Origin: Niameybacter massiliensis
GTDB lineage: Bacteria; Bacillota; Clostridia; Lachnospirales; Cellulosilyticaceae
Reading direction: 5' to 3'
Assembly (NCBI RefSeq): GCF_001282685.1
Contig: NZ_LN875035.1
Location: 1,733,271 to 1,797,270 of the forward strand
Length of the DNA stretch: 64,000 nucleotides
Below, in pieces: positions 55,614-64,000 of this stretch. A program made the position numbers and the translations under genes. How positions within the stretch are numbered: the stretch's first letter is position 1; every line of letters begins with the position of its first letter. The notes under the pieces were generated by a model. That model worked only from the letters and a program-made list of their open reading frames with translations, made no database searches and had not been told where the DNA came from.

Positions 55614-57389
55614 TTAAACCTCCCCCAGTTTTGGTATATATAGTTTAACCTGTGTACCTTCTCCTATTTGACTGTTGATTTGTACGCCATATGGTTCTCC
55701 AAAGTTAATACGTATACGATCAATAACATTATTAATACCTATACCTGATAATCTAATATCCTTTCCTTCACTACCCTCCATCTGTGTGATATCAAAGCCT
55801 TTACCATCATCATTTACTTCAATAAATAGACCCTCTTTTTCTTCTTTAATACTTATACTAATTGTCAATAAACTTTCATCTAAGCGAATACCATGAATAA
55901 TAGCATTCTCAACGATAGGTTGTAAAATAAATTTTAATGTATTATAGTTCATTAATCCTTTATCTACATGTAGATCTAATTTAAAAGAATCTCCATAACG
56001 TAGTTTCTGAATAAGTATGTAGTTCTTAACATTTTCTAGCTCATTTGCAATGGTTATGTACTGTGCTTTTTGAATAATCGTATTTTTTAATAGGTCAGAA
56101 AGTGCTAAAATACCTTCACTTACGCTATCTGCACCACTCATCATAGCAATCCATCTTAGAGAATTTAATGTATTAAATAGGAAATGAGGGTTAATCTGAG
56201 CTTGTAGCATATTTAACTCTAGTTCTCTACGCTCTTTTTCATCCCTTGCAATCTTCTGAATCATCTCATGCATCTCATTAGTAATCTGGACATAGTTTCT
56301 TCCCAGCATCCCTAGTTCATCAGGACTATCATCTATATAAACTGTATTAAACTTGTCCTCCATAGCACTACTAATATAACCTTTTAACTTTTTCAAAGGA
56401 TCAATAATACTTTTACAAATAATCTTTGACGAAACAATGGATAGGAAAAAACATATAATAATGATGCCTACTACATTCCTTTGCATTTCCTTAATCTCCG
56501 TTAAGAAATGATCATTAGGGATAGTGGCTATACACTCTATTCCAAACGTCTTTATACTTCCCCCTACAACAGTATAGTGATTTTTTCCTTCTACATACTC
56601 AAAATATTCCTTTCCCTGCTTTCTAGACTCTTTATAACTCTGTAATAATTTTTCACTAAATATATCTTCTTCTACTTCATATTGTGACGAAATAATTTGT
56701 TGGTTGTTATCTACTAAATAAACATTTGCCCCTTTACCTAAATCTATTTCCTCATAGATTATTCTAACGGCATCCTCTTTAATAATAAGAACAATATATC
56801 CTACTTCTTTTTGCGTATAGACTGAATTAATCTTTTTAGATAGTACAATATAGTCTTCTCCATAGATCGATTGCTTGAAACATTGTACGCCTCCACCTAT
56901 ATGGTTAATAGAGTTAACAATACTTTTTATATGGGTATCATCATTTAACAGATAGCCACGTTGATAAATGACTTCTCCTCCCAGATTAATCATTTTCATA
57001 TCCCGTATATAAGGATAGGATGACATCTTTGTAATGAGCATGTCATTAATTTGATTATTCATTTTCGCCTTATCTGCATTAGTGGCTATATCATCAACTT
57101 GAAAACTACGTTGTACTAATGAATTGACCATTAATTCATTTAGAAAACCTTCATACCCTTTTAATTTGTTTTGTAGATTATCTTCTACTGCATCCATGAG
57201 CTGAACAATATAATTGGTGCTTTTCTCAATAATAGAATGTTTAGCTATAGTCGTTGATAACATCCCAACAAATAATATTGGAATTAATGAAAGTAAAAAA
57301 AATGCATACGCTAACCGTTTTTCAATAGATATATTTCTCAATCTTAATTTAAGTTGTTTACGCAAAGTATCTTCCCCCGAGTTATACAT
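55614..57389 (-). CDS. Sensor histidine kinase, YesM-like
   Basis: 591 residues. Two transmembrane helices (about 28-48 and 305-325) bracket a Cache-like extracellular sensor; a HAMP linker, the H-box QINPHFLFNT (His402) and HATPase_c with ENAIIHGI and DDGKGFD follow. The first ATG lacks a ribosome-binding site; a TTG nine codons in (57365) has GGGGGAAG well placed and may be the real start. Probably senses the mucin-derived disaccharide or its binding protein and phosphorylates the regulator at 54051. Confidence 0.93.
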   Translation of the reverse strand: MYNSGEDTLRKQLKLRLRNISIEKRLAYAFFLLSLIPILFVGMLSTTIAKHSIIEKSTNYIVQLMDAVEDNLQNKLKGYEGFLNELMVNSLVQRSFQVDDIATNADKAKMNNQINDMLITKMSSYPYIRDMKMINLGGEVIYQRGYLLNDDTHIKSIVNSINHIGGGVQCFKQSIYGEDYIVLSKKINSVYTQKEVGYIVLIIKEDAVRIIYEEIDLGKGANVYLVDNNQQIISSQYEVEEDIFSEKLLQSYKESRKQGKEYFEYVEGKNHYTVVGGSIKTFGIECIATIPNDHFLTEIKEMQRNVVGIIIICFFLSIVSSKIICKSIIDPLKKLKGYISSAMEDKFNTVYIDDSPDELGMLGRNYVQITNEMHEMIQKIARDEKERRELELNMLQAQINPHFLFNTLNSLRWIAMMSGADSVSEGILALSDLLKNTIIQKAQYITIANELENVKNYILIQKLRYGDSFKLDLHVDKGLMNYNTLKFILQPIVENAIIHGIRLDESLLTISISIKEEKEGLFIEVNDDGKGFDITQMEGSEGKDIRLSGIGINNVIDRIRINFGEPYGVQINSQIGEGTQVKLYIPKLGEV

Positions 57390-57527
57390 TTTTACATAAA
57401 GCTATTTATATATAATTAAAATTCTTTTATACAATTATGTTCACCCTTAATTATACTTTATAAGCTTAAAATTAGCAAAATTTTATTATTTTATATCTTT
57501 TTTTATATAAATTACTTATAAACCCAA

Positions 57528-57565
57528 AAAGGCTATAACCTAATCTTTGTTAAGTTATAGCCTTT
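57528..57565 (-). terminator. Terminator after the GH112 gene
   Basis: A stem of about 16 bp with a small mismatch (57528-57543 with 57550-57565) followed by a T run on the minus strand. It isolates the GH112 transcript from the kinase gene. Confidence 0.8.
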
Positions 57566-57596
57566 CGCTTTTTTCTATTTACTTATTTATTTAATA

Positions 57597-59759
57597 TTAG
57601 ATATTAAACCATTTAATACCCATTGGCTCAAGTTTAATTTCTTGCTTATTGCCGCCCTCAAAGTATACTGTTGTTATTTGTTCTTCATAAGTGTTATTAA
57701 TAACTGCCATTTTCTTCGTCTCTGGATAATATGTACATTCTGTATATGGGTTAGTCGTACTCCAGCTATTAAATAATGCTTCCTTCGATGCTGCAAAATA
57801 ACATGCACGTAATAAAAGCCTTGTATTTTGAGCACTATATGGTAATCCTGCTATATAGACACCTCTACCTTTACCATATTGATTAACTGCTAATCCTACA
57901 TCTTCTTTTTCTATATTAAGTACTGTAGTATTTGGCTTAGCATAGATATTTTTCATACCTTCACCAAAGTCTAAAGAATCTGTTACATCTTCTAGAAGGA
58001 AGTGTTCCTTAATTGGTGTTTGATTGTACTTTCTTGTACTTAGTGTAAACCCTACTTCTTTATCTACACCGAGTAAATCAGCTAATTGGAAGAAACGGCC
58101 ACCCTTTAAGTAAGCTGATGGTTCTCCAACACCAATAAAGCCTCCACCATTATATACCCATTCACGGATTGTAGTAATAACCTTCTCATCATTCCAGTTT
58201 TCACCACCACTCCATGCTGTACCAGCGTCACCAGCATTAATAATAACACCTACGCCTTCTGGTATACCTTCTTCTTTAATTTGGTCAAAGCTAATAAATT
58301 CTACATCTACTGCCATACCACTTAAAGCTTCAATAATTCCAATATAAGAATAAATTTGTTTATACCATAATGCATGAGCTACCATATGTGTTTGCCAACT
58401 TCTGAGTTTACCCCAAGAGTTTAATACTGCTACTTTAAATGGTGCTACATAAGGTTTTGTTCCATTGATATTCTCATAGATTTCTCTAAATTCATTACAT
58501 ACATGCTCTACATACTCTACAAAGTCTGGGAACTGTGCAGCTAAACTTAAATAACCACCATAACCAATACGGTCAACTGGCTTACGCATAATCGCACGTC
58601 TCGCACAAAGCCAGTTTTCTCTGGCTTCCTTTACTGGATCCCCGCCTTCATGGAATGTATCTGGGAAGAAGTATGGAAGGAAACGCCCTTCTGTATATTT
58701 AACATGAGGAATATCTGAAATCATACGAAGTGTTGCACCACTTCCTACAGATCCTACTACTGCATCTAACTTAATCTTTTCAAAGTGTCTACCATATGGT
58801 TCTGTTCCAATCCAGTTATCACCTAAGAACATCATAGCTTCTTTGCCTCTTTCATGTGCCATTTCTACACATTTAGCAGCAAGCTCACATACAAATTGTT
58901 GTTGGAAATCTAAGAAATCTAAATAGGCTTTTGAAGGTACACAAAATGGTGAGTTATAGTATCCTTTATTAACAATATCTTCTGGTGTTAATTTGTAACC
59001 TCTTTCTTGTTCAAAAGCTTCTAAAGCATCTGGACTAATACTTGCACTATATCCAAACCAGTCTACAAACTTCTCTTTAGCTAAATCATTAAATACTAAT
59101 GTGAAATGATAGAAAAATGTTGTGAAACGAACTACTGTACAATCTTCATTTTCATCCAACCATTCTTTAAGAATTTTAAGCATGTGGTCACGTGTTTTAG
59201 GTTTTCTTGCATCATAGGGCATCTCATGAAGCTTATCGCCCCAATCATTTGTAATATGATTATACATTTGAGTCGGATCCCAAATAGCATAAGATAAAAA
59301 GCTTACTGTATATTCATGCCAAGGAATAGCATCCTCAATGGTTACTTTTCCATTATTATAAGACCAGCTTTCTTTTGCTACACGTTCCTCTGTTGTACGG
59401 TCTATAACTTCCCACCATTCTTTAGCATCATGTAATTCATCAATACGAATTTGCTGCTCAAAAAAGCCCTTTAATAAATCAATTTCTAATGTATTCCCTT
59501 CAGCTAAGGTATATTCACTCATTAAATAAAATTGTTGTAGATCTTCTTGATTACTATAAGCCCATTCTTGGTCACCTCTAGTTAAGAAGTAAGTTGTATA
59601 TACTTTTTCAACTTCCTTTTTAATAGAGTCTGGTAACTTAGTACCATCACAATCTCTTATTGCATCCGCTCCCCATCTAGCAATCAGCTCTATTGTTTCT
59701 TGGTCAAATCCTACTTGTGTAGGAATTGTAACTCTTCCCATTCTCTTTGTATTTTCCAT
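57597..59759 (-). CDS. lnpA: GH112 galacto-N-biose / lacto-N-biose phosphorylase
   Basis: About 720 residues, the usual GH112 length. The ATG at 59759 is chosen because GGAGG lies 5 bases upstream; upstream ATGs at 59780 and 59771 lack a site. Family features include the barrel segments FTTFFYHFTLVFND and MMFLGDNWIGTEPYG, and a glutamine-amidotransferase-like domain (about 455-650, with VGVIINAGDAGTAWSG). Phosphorolysis of Gal-beta-1,3-GalNAc yields Gal-1-P and GalNAc in the cytosol. It lacks a signal peptide, consistent with that. Confidence 0.95.
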   Translation of the reverse strand: MENTKRMGRVTIPTQVGFDQETIELIARWGADAIRDCDGTKLPDSIKKEVEKVYTTYFLTRGDQEWAYSNQEDLQQFYLMSEYTLAEGNTLEIDLLKGFFEQQIRIDELHDAKEWWEVIDRTTEERVAKESWSYNNGKVTIEDAIPWHEYTVSFLSYAIWDPTQMYNHITNDWGDKLHEMPYDARKPKTRDHMLKILKEWLDENEDCTVVRFTTFFYHFTLVFNDLAKEKFVDWFGYSASISPDALEAFEQERGYKLTPEDIVNKGYYNSPFCVPSKAYLDFLDFQQQFVCELAAKCVEMAHERGKEAMMFLGDNWIGTEPYGRHFEKIKLDAVVGSVGSGATLRMISDIPHVKYTEGRFLPYFFPDTFHEGGDPVKEARENWLCARRAIMRKPVDRIGYGGYLSLAAQFPDFVEYVEHVCNEFREIYENINGTKPYVAPFKVAVLNSWGKLRSWQTHMVAHALWYKQIYSYIGIIEALSGMAVDVEFISFDQIKEEGIPEGVGVIINAGDAGTAWSGGENWNDEKVITTIREWVYNGGGFIGVGEPSAYLKGGRFFQLADLLGVDKEVGFTLSTRKYNQTPIKEHFLLEDVTDSLDFGEGMKNIYAKPNTTVLNIEKEDVGLAVNQYGKGRGVYIAGLPYSAQNTRLLLRACYFAASKEALFNSWSTTNPYTECTYYPETKKMAVINNTYEEQITTVYFEGGNKQEIKLEPMGIKWFNI

Positions 59760-59914
59760 ATAGGCCTCCATATGCTTCATATAGATTTATTTAGTTTATG
59801 TTCTAATCATACTGGTAATCTCTATACTTGGAAATGCAATTTATTGACCTTAATATATATTTTTTTTACTTTCTCTCGATGTAGGCTTAAAAGTAATACT
59901 AACAAGATAAACGA

Positions 59915-59955
59915 AAAAGAGGAATTAAAGTAAATTCTACTTTAATTCCTCTTTT
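59915..59955. terminator. Terminator of the tRNA cluster
   Basis: An 18-bp perfect stem (59915-59932 with 59938-59955, loop AATTC). The minus-strand tail is CTTTTTCG. It ends the leftward tRNA transcript and shields the divergent region upstream of the GH112 gene. Confidence 0.88.
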
Positions 59956-59961
59956 ATATTA

Positions 59962-60034
<73 letters not shown>

Positions 60035-60064
60035 ACTTTTCTTGCTTTTTGAGCAAAAAAATAA

Positions 60065-60138
<74 letters not shown>

Positions 60139-60180
60139 ATGATATTAATTCTATATTCTTTTATATTTGATTAAAAGAAA

Positions 60181-60254
<74 letters not shown>

Positions 60255-60285
60255 ACAATATTATTTTTAATCTTTTTGGTAAATA

Positions 60286-60369
60286 TGCCCGAGACCGGAA
60301 TCGAACCGGTACGAGGGTTAGCTCGCAGGATTTTAAGTCCTGTGCGTCTGCCAGTTCCGCCACTCGGGC
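60286..60369 (-). tRNA. tRNA-Leu(TAA)
   Basis: 84 nt with a long variable arm, acceptor GCCCGAG/CTCGGGC, anticodon loop CTTAAAA. No encoded CCA. Confidence 0.96.
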
Positions 60370-60376
60370 ATATTAA

Positions 60377-60449
60377 TGGTCGCTATAGGGCTCGAACCTA
60401 TGACCCCCTGCTTGTAAGGCAGGTGCTCTCCCAGCTGAGCTAAGCGACC
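60377..60449 (-). tRNA. tRNA-Val(TAC)
   Basis: Acceptor GGTCGCT/AGCGACC, anticodon loop CTTACAA. No encoded CCA. Confidence 0.96.
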
Positions 60450-60453
60450 AAAA

Positions 60454-60527
60454 CGACCCAGAAGGGACTCGAACCCTCGACCTCCGCCGTGACAGGGCGG
60501 CGTGCTAACCAACTGTACCACTGGGCC
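60454..60527 (-). tRNA. tRNA-Asp(GTC)
   Basis: Acceptor GGCCCAG/CTGGGTC with discriminator G, anticodon loop CTGTCAC. Only 4 bp separate it from tRNA-Val. Confidence 0.96.
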
Positions 60528-60559
60528 TTGCTGAAATATGTAATTTAATAGTTTTACAG

Positions 60560-60633
60560 TGGGCCCTCGGGGACTCGAACCCAGGACCGTCCGGTTATGA
60601 GCCGGATGCTCTAACCAACTGAGCTAAGGGCCC
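60560..60633 (-). tRNA. tRNA-Met(CAT), or possibly tRNA-Ile(CAT)
   Basis: Acceptor GGGCCCT/AGGGCCC, anticodon loop CTCATAA. Elongator Met and lysidine-modified Ile tRNAs share this anticodon; the sequence does not settle which it is. It is not an initiator, since the first pair is a normal G-C and the GGG-CCC anticodon stem is absent. Confidence 0.9.
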
Positions 60634-60640
60634 TCACTGA

Positions 60641-60713
<73 letters not shown>

Positions 60714-60745
60714 GTATTCTGTGAACTGTTGCTATTAACTTACAA

Positions 60746-60817
60746 TGACCCATAGGAGAATCGAACTCCTGTTACCGCCGTGAAAGGGCGGTGTCTTAAC
60801 CGCTTGACCAATGGGCC
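60746..60817 (-). tRNA. tRNA-Glu(TTC)
   Basis: Acceptor GGCCCAT/ATGGGTC, anticodon loop CTTTCAC. No encoded CCA. Confidence 0.96.
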
Positions 60818-60825
60818 TTATTAAA

Positions 60826-60897
60826 CTCCCCGAGTAGGGTTCGAACCTACGACCCTTCGGTTAACAGCCGAATGCTCTGCCGCTGAGCTATCGAGGA
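60826..60897 (-). tRNA. tRNA-Asn(GTT)
   Basis: Acceptor TCCTCGA/TCGGGGA with discriminator G, anticodon loop CTGTTAA. First tRNA of the cluster; its 5' end is only about four bases past the predicted transcription start. Confidence 0.96.
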
Positions 60898-60907
60898 ATA
60901 CTTGATA

Positions 60908-60936
60908 AGTATATCATTTCACTTGAACTATGTCAA
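60908..60936 (-). promoter_or_regulatory. Promoter of the tRNA cluster
   Basis: On the minus strand TTGACA (60936-60931), a 17-bp spacer and TATACT (60913-60908), close to consensus. It lies between the 23S rRNA gene and tRNA-Asn, so the tRNAs can be transcribed independently of the rRNA operon. Confidence 0.85.
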
Positions 60937-60989
60937 GTATTTTTTATACTTTCAAAACTAAACATAACCATTTTTTAACCTGTTTTTTA

Positions 60990-63892
<2,903 letters not shown>

Positions 63893-64000
63893 TATATACA
63901 ATGATTATGTCATTGAATATTTGCCTTGTTCTTGTTAAATATAACAGAATAAGTATTTATTTTCGGTTAAATTGTAGATTTAAATATTATTAATAATGTT

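Noticed and set aside
60898..60989. 5S rRNA gene in the 23S-tRNA spacer
   Set aside because: The spacer is shorter than 5S rRNA and contains a promoter instead; conserved 5S motifs are absent.

Overview
The window is low-GC DNA of a clostridial Firmicute. Strong purine-rich Shine-Dalgarno sites, a CIRCE-controlled groESL, YesM/YesN-type two-component systems and a surface-layer-homology (SLH) anchored glycosidase point to the Lachnospirales; the gene set recalls Cellulosilyticum (formerly Clostridium lentocellum), but that genus call is inference from memory.

Layout. (1) 1-5.2 kb: the start of a leftward gene, a sugar-type solute-binding lipoprotein, and a sensor kinase / AraC-type regulator pair. 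(2) 5.2-10.3 kb: a YkvA-like protein, a leftward arsenic cluster (arsR, arsP-like permease, mini-thioredoxin, arsC) with a visible promoter/operator, a DsrE protein with a diguanylate cyclase, and a metallophosphoesterase. (3) 10.73-25.77 kb: a ~15 kb integrated element in the 3' end of guaA, bounded by 14-bp direct repeats. It carries a tyrosine integrase, two divergent repressor switches with readable operators, a primase-polymerase plus VirE-type helicase, an iteron-like origin downstream of the helicase, a serine recombinase, a catalytic-domain-only tyrosine recombinase, a zone of at least four decayed genes, and a left-end cargo pair, one member of which has a HEPN-type RNx3H motif. The plan resembles phage-inducible chromosomal islands (phage satellites); no relaxase or conjugation gene is seen. 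(4) 25.7-29.1 kb: guaA and guaB behind a guanine-type purine riboswitch. (5) 29.2-38.9 kb: housekeeping genes, including a membrane sensor kinase with uppP, an AraC-DUF1835 fusion, groESL, an OGG-type DNA glycosylase and a DUF6062 protein. (6) 38.9-59.8 kb: a mucin core-1 O-glycan (galacto-N-biose) utilisation locus. (7) 59.9-63.9 kb: ten tRNA genes with their own near-consensus promoter, then a 23S rRNA gene with no 5S rRNA beside it.

How the mucin locus works together (inference from families): the 2314-residue GH101 endo-alpha-N-acetylgalactosaminidase, held on the wall by SLH repeats, cuts Gal-beta-1,3-GalNAc from mucin-type glycoproteins. A sulfatase may unmask substrate. The ABC importer (binding protein and two permeases, with a terminator hairpin between them) brings in the disaccharide. 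The GH112 phosphorylase splits it to Gal-1-P and GalNAc, a NahK-like kinase makes GalNAc-1-P, a nucleotidyltransferase makes UDP-sugars, and GalE epimerises them. A YesM/YesN pair in the middle probably induces the set.

Coordinates use the start codon best supported by a ribosome-binding site, so several genes are shorter than their longest open frame.
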